Shown piece after piece: positions 54,097-64,000 of a stretch of 64,000 nucleotides of DNA. A program made the position numbers and the translations under genes. The notes beneath the pieces were generated by a model. That model worked only from the letters and a program-made list of their open reading frames with translations, searched no databases and had not been told where the DNA came from. Numbering within the stretch: position 1 is the stretch's first letter; every line of letters starts with the position of its first letter. Location: positions 104,582-168,581 of the forward strand of contig PERL01000008.1 of the NCBI GenBank assembly GCA_002928735.1, in the 5' to 3' direction. This DNA comes from Hyphomicrobium sp. (GTDB taxonomy: Bacteria; Pseudomonadota; Alphaproteobacteria; Rhizobiales; Hyphomicrobiaceae).

Positions 54097-54610
54097 AAAT
54101 CTCGGCTATCGTCTAGTGCGCGTGAAGATTTCCGGCCGAGACGGCCAGACCGTGCAGATCATGGCCGAACGCCCCGATGGCTCCATGACCATCGAAGACT
54201 GCGAAAAGGTCTCCAAGGAATTGTCGCCTCTGCTCGATGCTCACGATCCCGTCTCCGATGCCTACCGCCTGGAGGTCTCCTCGCCCGGCATCGACCGACC
54301 CTTGGTCCGCGCGTCCGATTTCGAAAACTGGTCGGGCCATCAGGCCAAGATCGAACTTCGCCAACCCGTCGACGGCCGCCGCCGCTTCCAGGGGAAACTC
54401 GAAGGCTTCGAAGATGGCGAAGTCCGCGTTGAACTCGAACTGCCTGAGATCGGCGCAACAACAATTGGATTCCCGCTGAGCCTCGTTTCCGAGGCCCGGC
54501 TGGTCATGACGGACGAACTGATCCGCGAAGCGCTCACGCGCGCAAAGAAACAAGGACGCACCGGTTTCGCCGATGGCGCGGAACCGGACGAATTTGAGGT
54601 GGAGAACTGA
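54005..54610 (+). CDS. rimP: Ribosome maturation factor RimP
   Basis: RimP helps assemble the 30S subunit. The 201-residue protein begins [33 protein letters not shown] and contains [17 protein letters not shown] and [23 protein letters not shown], the family hallmarks. It is the first gene of the rimP-nusA-ylxR-infB-rbfA-truB operon. Its ATG lacks a strong ribosome binding site, and a terminator hairpin sits in its leader, so expression is likely controlled there. Confidence 0.94.
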   Translation: [201 protein letters not shown]

Positions 54611-54612
54611 GC

Positions 54613-56259
54613 ATGGCCGGCATTGCAGGTATCAGCGCCAACAGGCTCGAGCTTTTGCAGATTGCAGACTCGGTCGCGCGCGAAAAATCGATCGACCGCA
54701 AGATCGTCATACAGGCGATGGAAAACGCGATCCAGAAGGCGGCCAAATCCCGTTATGGCGCCGAAAACGACATTCGTTGCGAAATCGACCCCAAGACCGG
54801 CGAAACCCGCCTCACGCGCGTTCTCGCCGTCGTCGAAAACGTCGAGAACGAAGCGACCGAAATTCGCCTCGCCGATGCCAAGCGCCGCAACCCCGAAGTC
54901 AACGTCGGCGATCTCATCGCCGAAAGCCTGCCGCCGCTGGAATTCGGCCGTGTCGCCGCCCAGAACGCCAAGCAGGTCATCGTCCAGCAGGTCCGCGAAG
55001 CCGAGCGTGATCGCCAGTTCGGCGAGTATAAAGACCGCATCGGGGAAATCATCAACGGCACCGTCAAGCGCGCCGAATACGGCAACGTCATCGTCGATCT
55101 CGGCCGCGCCGAAGGCATCATCCGCCGCGATGAGATGATCCCGCGCGAAACGCCCAAGTACGGCGACCGCGTCCGCGCCTATATCTACGACGTCCGCCGC
55201 GAACAGCGCGGCCCCCAGATCTTCCTCTCGCGCGCCCGCCCCGAATTCATGGCCCGCCTGTTCGCGCAGGAAGTGCCGGAAATCTATGACGGCGTCGTCG
55301 AAATCAAGTCGGTCGCGCGTGACCCCGGTTCGCGCGCCAAAATCGCCGTTGTTTCCAAGGACAACTCGATCGACCCCGTCGGTGCATGCGTTGGTATGCG
55401 CGGCGCCCGCGTCCAGGCCGTCGTCAACGAACTCCAGGGCGAGAAGGTCGACATCATCCAGTGGAACCCGGATGCCGCGAGCTTCATCGTCAACGCGCTG
55501 GCCCCGGCCGAGGTGTCGAAGGTCGTTCTCGATGAAGACACCAACCGCATCGAAGTCGTCGTGCCCGAATCGCAGCTCTCGCTCGCCATCGGCCGCCGCG
55601 GCCAGAACGTGCGCCTCGCTTCCCAGTTGACCGGTTGGGACATCGACATTCTGACCGAGCAGGAAGAAAGCGAGCGCCGCCAGAAGGAATTCAGCGAACG
55701 CACGCAGATGCTCATGGATGCCCTCGACGTCGACGAAGTCATCGCCCAGCTCCTCGTCACCGAAGGCTTCGCCACGGTGGAAGAAGTGGCGTTCGTCGAT
55801 CTCGGTGAAATCGCCAATATCGAAGGTTTCGATGAAGGCACCGCCGAGCAGATCCAGACCCGCGCCCGCGAACACCTTGAACAGCAGGAAGCCGAACGCG
55901 ACGCCAAGCGCCGCGAACTGGGCGTTGCCGACGAAGTAGCCGAAGTCCAGGGCGTCACGTCCGCCATGCTGGTGGCCTTCGGCGAACACGGCATCAAATC
56001 GCTCGAAGACCTCGCCGATTGCGCAACCGACGATCTGATCGGCTGGACCGAGCGCAAGAAGGACAAGGATAGCGAGCCTGTCCGCCATAAGGGCATCCTC
56101 GACGGCTTTGAAATCGACCGCGCCGGTGCCGAAGAGATGATCCTCTCCGCACGTGTTCTGGCTGGCTGGATCACGGCCGAAGAAGAGACTCCGGAAGAAG
56201 CCGACGAAGCCGGTGCCGAGGCGGACGACGCCCCGGACGCCGCCGCGACGGAAGCCTGA
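54613..56259 (+). CDS. nusA: Transcription termination/antitermination factor NusA
   Basis: NusA binds RNA polymerase and modulates pausing, termination and antitermination. The 548-residue protein has the N-terminal polymerase-binding domain ([34 protein letters not shown]), an S1 domain ([20 protein letters not shown]), two KH domains ([33 protein letters not shown]) and C-terminal helix-hairpin-helix acidic repeats ending in an Ala/Glu/Asp-rich tail. It starts 2 bp after rimP, clearly in one operon. Confidence 0.97.
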   Translation: MAGIAGISANRLELLQIADSVAREKSIDRKIVIQAMENAIQKAAKSRYGAENDIRCEIDPKTGETRLTRVLAVVENVENEATEIRLADAKRRNPEVNVGDLIAESLPPLEFGRVAAQNAKQVIVQQVREAERDRQFGEYKDRIGEIINGTVKRAEYGNVIVDLGRAEGIIRRDEMIPRETPKYGDRVRAYIYDVRREQRGPQIFLSRARPEFMARLFAQEVPEIYDGVVEIKSVARDPGSRAKIAVVSKDNSIDPVGACVGMRGARVQAVVNELQGEKVDIIQWNPDAASFIVNALAPAEVSKVVLDEDTNRIEVVVPESQLSLAIGRRGQNVRLASQLTGWDIDILTEQEESERRQKEFSERTQMLMDALDVDEVIAQLLVTEGFATVEEVAFVDLGEIANIEGFDEGTAEQIQTRAREHLEQQEAERDAKRRELGVADEVAEVQGVTSAMLVAFGEHGIKSLEDLADCATDDLIGWTERKKDKDSEPVRHKGILDGFEIDRAGAEEMILSARVLAGWITAEEETPEEADEAGAEADDAPDAAATEA

Positions 56260-56289
56260 GCAGTAGGATGAGGCGGGAGGCCCAAAGGA

Positions 56290-56955
56290 TTGGCGCGCAG
56301 CCGTCGAGCACGCGATGCTGACGAAGACGAAGCGGGCGATGGCTCGCAGCGTCTGTGCGCGCTGACGCGGGTTGCCCTTCCCAAGGACGATCTGATCCGC
56401 TTTGTCCGCGGTCCTGACGGCACACTCTACCCCGACCCGGGCGCTAAGCTCCCGGGCCGCGGCGTTTGGGTCACCGCCACCGCTGCAAAAATCGCTGAAG
56501 CCGTCAAAGCCAAAGTCTTTGCCCGCTCACTCAAGGCAGAGGTCAAGGTCCCGGCCGATCTCGCCGACAAAGTTGGTGACTTGTTAGAGCGGCGCGCCCT
56601 CGATGCGCTCTCAATCGCCAACAAAGCGGGCCTCGTCACCACGGGGTTCGATAAGCTCGACGCCCTGGTTGCCAAGAGCCCCGTCGCCATCCTGCTGCAT
56701 GCGCGCGAAGCCTCTCCCGACGGTGCCGGCAAATTGGATCGTAAATACATCGCAGTGTCGCGGGCAAACCACCGGGACCACCGCATCGTGACACTTTTTA
56801 CGGTCGAACAAATGAGCTTGGCCATAGGCCGGTCAAATGTGGTACATGCTGCCCTCACACAGGGCGGAGCGACCGAGAAATTCTTGAGCGAGGCCGGGCG
56901 CCTAGAGCGCTACCGGCCTGCTTTGGTTGAAGAAATTACTATTCCGGACGCATAA
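56290..56955 (+). CDS. RNA-binding protein, YlxR (DUF448) fused to L7Ae-like domain
   Basis: The 221-residue protein has an N-terminal YlxR/DUF448 domain ([40 protein letters not shown]) and a C-terminal L7Ae/L30e-like domain ([37 protein letters not shown]). This fusion is usual in Alphaproteobacteria between nusA and infB. Such proteins are thought to bind RNA; the exact role is not known. The start appears to be TTG at 56290, with AGGAGGC-like sequence about 15 bases upstream and AAAGGA directly before it. Confidence 0.9.
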   Translation: MARSRRARDADEDEAGDGSQRLCALTRVALPKDDLIRFVRGPDGTLYPDPGAKLPGRGVWVTATAAKIAEAVKAKVFARSLKAEVKVPADLADKVGDLLERRALDALSIANKAGLVTTGFDKLDALVAKSPVAILLHAREASPDGAGKLDRKYIAVSRANHRDHRIVTLFTVEQMSLAIGRSNVVHAALTQGGATEKFLSEAGRLERYRPALVEEITIPDA

Positions 56956-56984
56956 GGCGCCGACGAGATCTGCGGAAAGACCGA

Positions 56985-59798
56985 ATGGATACGAAGGACG
57001 ACACGACCGACAAGACAGCCCGCCCCGGCGCCGCCGGCGCCTCAGGGTCGGGAACAGCCGGTGCAGGGACACGCAAACCGTTGTCACTGCAGCGGACGGT
57101 CGAGTCTGGGCATGTGCGGCAGAATTTCAGCCATGGCCGGTCCAAACCGGTGATCGTTGAAAAGCGCAAGTCGCGCAAATTGGGCGGCACCGATGCGCCC
57201 GTCCCCGCCGCTCCCGCACCAGCTTCCGTGAAGCCGCCGGTTGCAGCCCGGGCACCTGAACAGCCCCGCGCGCCGGAGCAGCGCGCCGAAGCCGGCCGCA
57301 CGCTGCGTCCCGAAGAGCGCGATGCCCGCGCCCGCGCACTGGCCGAAGCCCGCCGCCAGACCGAAATCGAAGGTGCCGAACGCGCCGAACGCGAGCGCGC
57401 CGAGGCCGCCGCCCGTCCGGCCGAAACGCCCGCTCCGGCTCCCGCGGTTGCGCCTGCTCCTGCAGCGCCCGTTGCCGCGGCACCCGCTGCTACACCCGCA
57501 CCGGCGGCGCCCACACCCCGCGCCGAAACGCCCGCATCCGCTCCCACGCAGGCCCGCGCACCGTCTCCGTCGTCGGCCCCGCGCCGCGACGGACCACCCC
57601 CGCGCTCGAACGAAGGCGGCGCCCGTCCGGCTGGCCGCTTCGAAGGCCGGGGCGGCCCGCGTCCCGCCGGTCAAGGCTACAACACCGCCAATATGACCCG
57701 CGAAGGCGGTCGCCCGCAGGAAATTAGATTTCCTACCGCGCGCCCCGCCCCCGCTCCCGAGCGTCCCGCTATCGAGCCGCCGAAGGGCAAGGAAGTCCGC
57801 GGCGAACCGCGTGCCCGCCCCGAAATGGTGGAGGACGAGGAAACCCGCGTTATCAAGCGCGGCGGCAAGATCGTTCGCACGCCGGTCAAGACAACGCCGG
57901 AACCGGTGAAAGAGCGCGTCAAGCTCACCATCAACAACGCCTTCGACCAGGACCAGCGCGAGCGCTCGCTTGCCTCCCTGAAGCGCAAGCGCGAGCGCGA
58001 ACGCCTCAAGGCCATGGGCGTGCAGCAGCCACGCGATAAAATCGTGCGCGAAGTCATCGTTCCCGAAGCAATCACCATTCAGGAACTGTCGAACCGCATG
58101 GCCGAGCGCGGCGTCGACGTCATCAAGCTCCTGATGAAACAGGGCGCGATGCACAAGATCACCGACGTGATCGATGCCGACACCGCTGAACTGATCGTCC
58201 AGGAATTCGGCCACACCGTAAAGCGCGTGTCCGAGTCCGACGTCGAAAGCGGCTTCTTCCGAGCCGCCGAGGAAGACGAGAACGTGCGCCCGCGCGCGCC
58301 CGTCGTCACCATCATGGGCCACGTCGACCACGGCAAGACCTCGCTGCTCGACGCCATCCGCCAAGCCAACGTGGTCTCCGGTGAAGCCGGCGGCATCACG
58401 CAGCACATCGGCGCTTACCAGGTCACGCTGCCCTCCGGCGGCAAGATCACCTTCATCGACACGCCCGGCCACGCCGCGTTCACCGCCATGCGCGCCCGCG
58501 GCGCCAAGGTGACCGACATCGTCGTGCTCGTGGTTGCAGCCGATGACGGCGTCATGCCCCAAACGGTGGAAGCCATCAATCACGCCAAGGCTGCCGGCGT
58601 TCCCATGATCGTCGCGATCAACAAGATCGACAAACCTCAGGCCGATCCCACCCGCGTCAAGACCGACCTCTTAAGCCACGAAGTCGTGGTCGAAAGCATG
58701 GGCGGCGACACACTGGAAGTGCCGGTCTCGGCCTTGAAGCGCACCAACCTCGATAAACTTCTGGAAGCAATCCACCTCCAGGCCGAAGTCCTCGACTTGA
58801 AGGCCAACCCGGATCGCACCGCTGAAGGCATCGTCATCGAAGCCAAGCTCGAACGGGGCCGCGGTCCCGTCGGCACTGTGCTCGTGCAGCGTGGTTCGCT
58901 CCATGTCGGCGATATCGTCGTGGCCGGTTCCGCCTGGGGCCGCGTCCGCGCCCTCATCAACGACAAGGGCCAGAACATCGACGAAGCCGGTCCGTCCGTG
59001 CCCGTCGAAGTCTTGGGCTTTGACGCCGCGCCCGAAGCCGGCGACCAGATCGCTGTCGTCGAGAACGAAGCCCGCGCCCGCGAAATCACCGACTACCGCA
59101 TCCGCAAGCGCCGCGAGACGCTTGGAGCCGCCGGTTCCAAGAGCACGCTCGAGCAGATGATGCAGCAGTTGAAGGAAGCCGGCAAAAAGGACTTCAACCT
59201 CCTCATCAAGGGCGACGTGCAGGGCTCGGTCGAAGCCATCATGGGCGCGCTCAAGAAGCTCGGCACCGACGAAGTCGAAGCCCGCATCGTTCACTCCGGC
59301 GTCGGCGGCATCACCGAATCCGATATCGCACTCGCCAACGCGTCGAAGGCCGTCGTCATCGGCTTCAATGTTCGCGCCAACGGTCAGGCCAAGCAGGCCG
59401 CCGACACGGCCGGCATCGAGATCCGCTACTACAACATCATCTACGATCTGCTCGACGACGTGAAAGCGGCCATGTCCGGCCTCCTTGCGCCGACCATCCG
59501 CGAAGTCTTCCTCGGCAACGCGGAAGTGCTGCAGGTCTTCAACATCTCCAAGGTCGGCAAGGTCGCCGGCTGTCGCGTCACCGAAGGCAAGGTCATGCGC
59601 GGCGGCAAGGTGCGCCTCATCCGCGACAACGTCGTCATCCACGAGGGTTCGCTCTCGGTGCTCAAGCGCTTCAAGGACGACGTCAAGGAAGTCCCGACGG
59701 GCCAGGAATGCGGCATGTCCTTCGCCAACTACCAGGACCTCCGCGCCGGCGACATCATCGAGTGCTTCAACGTCGAGACGGTCACCCGCACGCTCTAA
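56985..59798 (+). CDS. infB: Translation initiation factor IF-2
   Basis: IF-2 is the GTPase that brings initiator fMet-tRNA to the ribosome. The 937-residue protein has a long Ala/Pro-rich, low-complexity N-terminal region (about residues 60-290), the IF2_N-type segment ([27 protein letters not shown]), the GTPase with GHVDHGKTS near residue 445, DTPGH and NKID, and the C-terminal beta-barrel domains with the fMet-binding part ([18 protein letters not shown]). The domain order and length are normal for the class. It lies 29 bp after the YlxR gene. Confidence 0.97.
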   Translation: MDTKDDTTDKTARPGAAGASGSGTAGAGTRKPLSLQRTVESGHVRQNFSHGRSKPVIVEKRKSRKLGGTDAPVPAAPAPASVKPPVAARAPEQPRAPEQRAEAGRTLRPEERDARARALAEARRQTEIEGAERAERERAEAAARPAETPAPAPAVAPAPAAPVAAAPAATPAPAAPTPRAETPASAPTQARAPSPSSAPRRDGPPPRSNEGGARPAGRFEGRGGPRPAGQGYNTANMTREGGRPQEIRFPTARPAPAPERPAIEPPKGKEVRGEPRARPEMVEDEETRVIKRGGKIVRTPVKTTPEPVKERVKLTINNAFDQDQRERSLASLKRKRERERLKAMGVQQPRDKIVREVIVPEAITIQELSNRMAERGVDVIKLLMKQGAMHKITDVIDADTAELIVQEFGHTVKRVSESDVESGFFRAAEEDENVRPRAPVVTIMGHVDHGKTSLLDAIRQANVVSGEAGGITQHIGAYQVTLPSGGKITFIDTPGHAAFTAMRARGAKVTDIVVLVVAADDGVMPQTVEAINHAKAAGVPMIVAINKIDKPQADPTRVKTDLLSHEVVVESMGGDTLEVPVSALKRTNLDKLLEAIHLQAEVLDLKANPDRTAEGIVIEAKLERGRGPVGTVLVQRGSLHVGDIVVAGSAWGRVRALINDKGQNIDEAGPSVPVEVLGFDAAPEAGDQIAVVENEARAREITDYRIRKRRETLGAAGSKSTLEQMMQQLKEAGKKDFNLLIKGDVQGSVEAIMGALKKLGTDEVEARIVHSGVGGITESDIALANASKAVVIGFNVRANGQAKQAADTAGIEIRYYNIIYDLLDDVKAAMSGLLAPTIREVFLGNAEVLQVFNISKVGKVAGCRVTEGKVMRGGKVRLIRDNVVIHEGSLSVLKRFKDDVKEVPTGQECGMSFANYQDLRAGDIIECFNVETVTRTL

Positions 59799-59902
59799 TC
59801 GACCTGATCCCCGGCGCCGGATGCATAGTCATCCGGCCCGGTCCACTGACCTCTCACAATCCCAACAGGACGCGCGCGGTCCAATCCCGCGGCGAATAAA
59901 AA

Positions 59903-60301
59903 ATGTCTCGCAAAAAATCCACCTCGGGCAAGGGACCGACGCAGCGCATGCTGCGCATCGGCGAAATGGTCCGCCACAAGCTCGCCGAACTCCTCATCCG
60001 CGGCGAAATCCACGACGATGTCTTGGCCTCGCACGTCATCTCGATCACCGAGGTGCGCATCTCCAACGACCTCAAGCTTGCCACCGCCTACGTCATGCCG
60101 CTCGGCGGCAAGGACACGGAAAAGGTGCTGGCCGCCCTCACCAAGCACAAGGGATTCATCCGCGCCGAGATCGCCCAAACACTTGATCTGCGCTACGCCC
60201 CCGAGATCCGCTTCCGCGAAGACGAGACCTTCGAAGAGGTGAGCCGCATCGACGAACTGCTCTATTCCGAAAAAGTCCGCCGCGACGTCGAGAAGAAATA
60301 G
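59903..60301 (+). CDS. rbfA: 30S ribosome-binding factor RbfA
   Basis: RbfA binds the immature 30S subunit, mainly during cold growth, and helps process 16S rRNA. The 132-residue protein has the KH-like fold signature [46 protein letters not shown] and [25 protein letters not shown]. It follows infB after 104 bp, and truB starts 2 bp after it. Confidence 0.95.
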   Translation: MSRKKSTSGKGPTQRMLRIGEMVRHKLAELLIRGEIHDDVLASHVISITEVRISNDLKLATAYVMPLGGKDTEKVLAALTKHKGFIRAEIAQTLDLRYAPEIRFREDETFEEVSRIDELLYSEKVRRDVEKK

Positions 60302-60303
60302 AC

Positions 60304-61224
60304 ATGGCCCGCCGCAAGAAAGGTCAGCCCATCAACGGCTGGCTCATCCTCGACAAGCCGCTCGGCCTCACGAGCACGCACGCGCTCGCCCGCGTGAAAC
60401 GCCTCTTCGACGCCCAAAAAGCCGGCCACGCCGGCACGCTCGATCCCCTCGCCACTGGCATTCTCCCGATCGCCTTTGGCGAAGCGACGAAAACCGTTTC
60501 CTTCGCCGTCGATGGCGCCAAGTCATATGCCTTCGCCGTCCGCTGGGGCGCCGAGACGACGACAGACGACAAAGAAGGCGCCGTCACGCAAACTTCCGAC
60601 ACCCGCCCCACCGAGGGCGACATCCGCGCGCTTCTTCCCCGCTTCATCGGCGAAATCATGCAAACGCCGCCCGCCTTCTCCGCCGTCAAGATCGACGGCG
60701 AACGCGCCTACGATCTCGCCCGCGATGGCGAAACGGTCGTCCTCGAACCCCGCCCGATCCAGATCGACGATCTCCGCCTCATCGATATGCCCAACGCCGA
60801 CACTGCCATTTTCGAAGCCGACTGCGGCAAGGGCACCTACGTCCGCGCCATCGCCCGCGACATGGGCCGCGCATTCGGCTGCTACGGTCACGTCATCGAA
60901 TTACGCCGCACCCGCGTCGGCCCGTTCGAGGAAGGTGACGCCTGGGGACTGGAAGAACTGGCCGCAGAAGCCGAAGCCGGCCGCCTCTTCGACGCCGACG
61001 GCCCGCTGTTGCCCGTCGAGATGCCGTTGCGCGGTCTGCCCGAACTGATGGTCACCGCGTCGGATGCCTCCAAACTCGTGCGCGGCATGGCGGTGCTCAT
61101 CCGCGGACGAGACGCCCCCGTCCTCTCCGGCCTCATGTACGCCACCTGCCACGGACGCATCGTTGCCCTCGGCGAGGTCGAAAAAGGGGCATTGCACCCC
61201 GTCCGCGTCTTCAACCTGGGCTGA
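60304..61224 (+). CDS. truB: tRNA pseudouridine(55) synthase TruB
   Basis: TruB makes pseudouridine at position 55 in the T loop of all tRNAs. The 306-residue protein has GWLILDKPLGLTSTHALARVKRLF, the catalytic aspartate in GHAGTLDPLATGILPIAFGEATK, and the C-terminal KGTYVRAIARDMG and LRRTRVGPF segments. It directly follows rbfA. A small exported protein gene lies between truB and rpsO, where many bacteria have rpsO directly. Confidence 0.96.
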   Translation: MARRKKGQPINGWLILDKPLGLTSTHALARVKRLFDAQKAGHAGTLDPLATGILPIAFGEATKTVSFAVDGAKSYAFAVRWGAETTTDDKEGAVTQTSDTRPTEGDIRALLPRFIGEIMQTPPAFSAVKIDGERAYDLARDGETVVLEPRPIQIDDLRLIDMPNADTAIFEADCGKGTYVRAIARDMGRAFGCYGHVIELRRTRVGPFEEGDAWGLEELAAEAEAGRLFDADGPLLPVEMPLRGLPELMVTASDASKLVRGMAVLIRGRDAPVLSGLMYATCHGRIVALGEVEKGALHPVRVFNLG

Positions 61225-61337
61225 CGGCCACACCCATCAGGGAAAAAACTGTCACGGCGTCCCCGCGCGTTGACCACCCTAAGGCGCTCTCCATAATGTG
61301 CCCGTCGATATCCTCGCGGCTCTATGGAGTGCTCACG

Positions 61338-61628
61338 ATGAAGTTTGTAAAAGGTCTGGTCGCGGCAGCAGCGATGACGGTGGCGCTCGGCGCCCCCATC
61401 GCAGAAGCCGCATGCGTCAAGAAGGGTGCCGTTGCAACTGCCGGCTCCGAAGAGTGGGCCAAGTGGTACGCCCTCGAAACGACCGTCCAGGCGCTGAGCT
61501 GGGGCCTGTGGCCGGGCTTCCTCTCCAACGGCAAAGTCGAAGGCTACTCCGTCAACGACAAGTATTCCTGCAAGCCCGACGGCGGCCAGATCACCTGCCG
61601 CGCCGCCGTGACGTTCTGCAAGAAGTAA
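61338..61628 (+). CDS. Small exported protein with four cysteines
   Basis: The 96-residue protein has a signal peptide (residues 1-24, MKFVKGLVAAAAMTVALGAP, cleavage near AEA-A). The mature part is about 72 residues, with Cys26, Cys78, Cys87 and Cys94 that could form two disulfides. The segment EEWAKWYALETTVQALSWGLWPGFL is rich in Trp. The ATG at 61338 has GGAG eight bases upstream; the longer frame from 61296 is rejected because it puts 14 residues before the signal peptide. I do not recognise the family. It sits inside the truB-rpsO gap but is likely expressed separately. Confidence 0.8.
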   Translation: MKFVKGLVAAAAMTVALGAPIAEAACVKKGAVATAGSEEWAKWYALETTVQALSWGLWPGFLSNGKVEGYSVNDKYSCKPDGGQITCRAAVTFCKK

Positions 61629-61683
61629 GGATTTCGGGCCCCTAAGCGGCGAAAAAGCACTTCGCGCCCGCAGGCCCCCCATG

Positions 61684-61732
61684 TATAAGACCCCACGTCG
61701 CGGGCTCCCCGAGGGCCCGCGACGTTCGTTTT
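61684..61732 (+). promoter_or_regulatory. rpsO leader: possible -10 box and 5' hairpin
   Basis: TATAAG at 61684-61689 may be a -10 box (a CTTCGC 18 bp upstream is a weak -35). Transcription would start near 61696, at the foot of an 11-bp perfect hairpin (ACGTCGCGGGC, 61695-61705, with GCCCGCGACGT, 61715-61725, 9-base loop) followed by TCGTTTT. The hairpin could be the terminator of the small exported gene or part of an rpsO control region. Confidence 0.45.
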
Positions 61733-61821
61733 CGACCCGGCTGGACGACATCCCGGCTGTGGCCGTGCCCTGGGCTCCCTTTTGGCGAGCTCTACAACTC
61801 CAAATTTGAAAGGAGCACCCG

Positions 61822-62103
61822 ATGTCGGAAGTAGCACCCCACCGTAAGGCGGCGAAGGCCGAGGTTATCAAGTCGAATGCCACCAAGGCCAACGACACCG
61901 GCTCGCCTGAAGTCCAGATCGCGGTTCTGACCCACCGCATCAATGAATTGACCGACCACTTCAAGGCTCACAAGAAAGACAACCACTCGCGCCGCGGCCT
62001 CCTCAAAATGGTGAGCCAGCGCCGCCAGTTGCTCGATTACGTGAAGCGCAAGGATGTCGCCCGCTATCAGGGCATCATCGAAAAGCTCGGCATCCGCCGC
62101 TGA
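61822..62103 (+). CDS. rpsO: 30S ribosomal protein S15
   Basis: The 93-residue protein has the S15 fold segments [70 protein letters not shown]15 binds 16S rRNA early in 30S assembly and in several bacteria represses its own translation. The ATG is preceded by AAAGGAGCACCCG, a strong ribosome binding site. pnp follows after 181 bp containing a hairpin, the same arrangement as in E. coli. Confidence 0.98.
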   Translation: MSEVAPHRKAAKAEVIKSNATKANDTGSPEVQIAVLTHRINELTDHFKAHKKDNHSRRGLLKMVSQRRQLLDYVKRKDVARYQGIIEKLGIRR

Positions 62104-62182
62104 TCCGCGCTGCACCAGGGCCGCATCTGGCCAATGGCACCGCGCGATCGTTCGGATGGCACCGGAATTCATTCTGAAAACT

Positions 62183-62218
62183 ATCGCGCCGGGGGCTCTA
62201 AACGCTTCCCGGCGCGAT
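62183..62218 (+). other. Perfect 11-bp hairpin in the rpsO-pnp gap
   Basis: ATCGCGCCGGG and CCCGGCGCGAT flank a 14-base loop, 66 bases before the pnp start. No T run follows. In E. coli the pnp leader folds into an RNase III-cleaved hairpin that mediates PNPase autoregulation; this may be the functional equivalent. Confidence 0.5.
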
Positions 62219-62284
62219 GCGCATTCATGCTAAAGACCGCTGCGAAAACAAAAGACCGAAGAACCGAAACGAAAGCTGAAAAAC

Positions 62285-64000
62285 ATGTTTGATATCCACC
62301 GCGTCGAGATCGAATGGGGCGGGCGCAAGCTTAAGCTCGAAACCGGCCACATGGCCCGCCAGGCCGACGCCGCCGTTTATGCCCAGTATGGCGAGACCAC
62401 CGTTCTCGCAACCGTTGTCGGCGCCAAGTCGCCCAAGGCCGGCATCGACTTCTTCCCCCTCACCGTGAACTACCAGGAGCGCACGTACGCAGCCGGCAAG
62501 ATCCCCGGTGGCTACTTCAAGCGCGAAGGCCGTCCCTCCGAGAAGGAGACGCTCGTCTCCCGCCTCATCGACCGTCCCATCCGCCCGCTCTTCGTCGAAG
62601 GCTTCAAGAACGAAGTCCAAGTCGTCGTCACCGTTCTCTCGCACGACCTCGAAAATGATCCCGACGTCCTCGGCATGGTCGCGGCTTCTGCCGCCCTCAC
62701 GCTCTCGGGTCTGCCCTTCCTCGGGCCGATCGCTGCGGCCCGCGTCGGCTACATCGCCGGCGAATACGTTCTGAACCCGCTCGTCGACGAAATGTCCGAA
62801 ACCGCGCTCGATCTCGTCGTCGCCGGCACGCACGATGCCGTTATGATGGTGGAATCGGAAGCCAAGGAGTTGTCCGAAGAGATCATGCTCGGCGCCGTCA
62901 TGTTCGGCCACCGGCATTTCCAGCCGGTCATCCAGGCGATCATCAAACTCGCCGAAACGGCCGCCAAGGAGCCCTGGGATATCCAGATCCCCGACAAGGC
63001 CAAGTACTACGATCAAGTCAAAGCCGTTGCCGGCGCGACGCTTACCGAAGCGTTCTCGACCAAGGAAAAGGCCAAGCGCAACGATCTCGTTTCGCAAGCA
63101 AAGAAGCGCGTCTTCTCCGAAATCCAGATCCCCGACGATCCCGGCGAGAAGGTCCTGCTCGGCGACGCCTTCAAGGCGCTCGAAATGGACATCATGCGTG
63201 GCGACGTTCTGAAGACCAAGAAGCGCATCGACGGCCGTGACCTCGTCACCGTCCGCCCGATCGTGTCCGAAGTCCACGTCCTCCCCCGCGCCCACGGTTC
63301 AGCACTCTTCACGCGCGGCGAAACGCAGGCCCTCGTGGTCGCAACGCTCGGCACCGGCGAAGACGAGCAGTATGTGGACAGCCTGGAAGGCACCCGCAAG
63401 GAACGCTTCCTGCTGCACTACAACTTCCCTCCCTTCTCTGTCGGCGAAACGGGCCGCATGGGTTCGCCCGGCCGCCGCGAAATCGGCCACGGCAAGCTCG
63501 CATGGCGCGCCGTGCGTCCGCTGCTGCCCAAGCACGAAGACTTCCCCTACACGCTGCGCGTCGTGTCCGAGATCATGGAGTCGAACGGCTCCTCGTCGAT
63601 GGCCACCGTCTGCGGCGCCTCACTCTCGCTCATGGATGCCGGCGTGCCCTTGAAGGCGCCCGTGGCCGGCATCGCCATGGGTCTGATCAAGGAAGGCAAC
63701 GACTATGTCGTGCTCTCCGATATCCTGGGTGATGAAGACCACCTCGGCGACATGGACTTCAAGGTCGCCGGCACCGAGAACGGCGTCACCGCTCTCCAGA
63801 TGGACATCAAGATCACCGGCATCACCGAAGAGATCATGAAGGTCGCTCTGGCGCAGGCGAACCACGGCCGCCTCCACATCCTGGGCGAGATGGCGAAATC
63901 CATCACCGGCGCCCGCGAAGAGTTGGGCGAGCACGCCCCGCGCATCGAAACGATCAAGATCCCGACCGATAAGATCCGCGAAGTGATCGGTTCGGGCGGC
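62285..64000 (+). CDS. pnp: Polyribonucleotide nucleotidyltransferase, 3' truncated by window
   Basis: PNPase degrades RNA 3'-to-5' using phosphate. The frame is open from ATG 62285 to the last base (572 codons). It shows the first RNase PH domain ([35 protein letters not shown]), the helical linker, the second RNase PH domain with [14 protein letters not shown] and [22 protein letters not shown], and the start of the KH domain ([14 protein letters not shown]). The rest of the KH and the S1 domain lies outside. It follows rpsO as in most bacteria. Confidence 0.97.
   Translation, partial: MFDIHRVEIEWGGRKLKLETGHMARQADAAVYAQYGETTVLATVVGAKSPKAGIDFFPLTVNYQERTYAAGKIPGGYFKREGRPSEKETLVSRLIDRPIRPLFVEGFKNEVQVVVTVLSHDLENDPDVLGMVAASAALTLSGLPFLGPIAAARVGYIAGEYVLNPLVDEMSETALDLVVAGTHDAVMMVESEAKELSEEIMLGAVMFGHRHFQPVIQAIIKLAETAAKEPWDIQIPDKAKYYDQVKAVAGATLTEAFSTKEKAKRNDLVSQAKKRVFSEIQIPDDPGEKVLLGDAFKALEMDIMRGDVLKTKKRIDGRDLVTVRPIVSEVHVLPRAHGSALFTRGETQALVVATLGTGEDEQYVDSLEGTRKERFLLHYNFPPFSVGETGRMGSPGRREIGHGKLAWRAVRPLLPKHEDFPYTLRVVSEIMESNGSSSMATVCGASLSLMDAGVPLKAPVAGIAMGLIKEGNDYVVLSDILGDEDHLGDMDFKVAGTENGVTALQMDIKITGITEEIMKVALAQANHGRLHILGEMAKSITGAREELGEHAPRIETIKIPTDKIREVIGSGG

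Noticed and set aside
57180..57760. Ala/Pro-rich repeats in the IF-2 N-terminal region as an unusual feature
   Set aside because: Low-complexity, highly variable N-terminal regions are normal for IF-2 in Alphaproteobacteria.

Overview
The window is a GC-rich piece of an alphaproteobacterial chromosome, most likely from the Hyphomicrobiales (Rhizobiales). Three observations support this. The gene order tsaB-rimI-plsC-miaB-phoH-ybeY-corC-lnt-xre-metK-trmB and the rimP-nusA-ylxR-infB-rbfA-truB-rpsO-pnp block are typical of the group. The protein set includes OlsB, a PraR/PhrR-like regulator and a two-domain NifU-like protein. A near-consensus Irr box (iron control element) precedes that nifU-like gene. 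I see no integrase, transposase, phage gene, CRISPR array or toxin-antitoxin pair; this is core chromosome with a few lineage-specific genes. The order and family assignment is an inference from these signs; I cannot name a genus.

Layout. 1-9.2 kb: the end of rsmB, a heparinase II/III family gene, purH, mutS (opposite strand) and maeB. 9.2-17.3 kb, almost all on the minus strand: a medium-chain dehydrogenase with a small cupin, olsB, an orphan cytosolic hybrid histidine kinase, a thioredoxin/Lon-N/Trm112 trio, a tRNA-editing domain protein and an orphan ParA ATPase. A plus-strand tRNA-Gly(GCC) lies between the last two. 17.4-27.3 kb is the most lineage-specific part and is mainly about the cell envelope: an exported protein with an exact 23-residue repeat, LemA plus two TPM-domain proteins, a UMF1-type MFS transporter, accA, three tandem YkuD/YafK-type L,D-transpeptidase paralogues and a UPF0114 membrane protein.

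27.4-35.3 kb: secA faces a parvulin-type isomerase gene across a 384-bp divergent region. Then come argJ, a TPMT-like methyltransferase and mutT, followed by minus-strand PilZ and GNAT genes. 35.5-42.9 kb: glnD and murJ (overlapping), trpS with a perfect 17-bp hairpin behind it, a UspA protein, the Irr-box-controlled nifU-like gene and a RutE-like nitroreductase. 43.0-53.8 kb: tRNA modification (TsaB, MiaB, TrmB), ribosome maturation (RimI, PhoH, YbeY), phospholipid and lipoprotein acylation (PlsC, Lnt), CorC, a PraR/PhrR-like regulator and MetK. 54.0-64.0 kb: the transcription/translation operon from rimP to pnp (cut by the window end), with RNA hairpins that look regulatory before rimP, before rpsO and before pnp.

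No obviously new multi-gene system is present. The best leads are the Irr box overlapping the nifU-like promoter, the tandem L,D-transpeptidases, the exported 23-residue-repeat protein, a likely attenuator (with a small overlapping reading frame) before rimP, and a set of three related intergenic palindromes.
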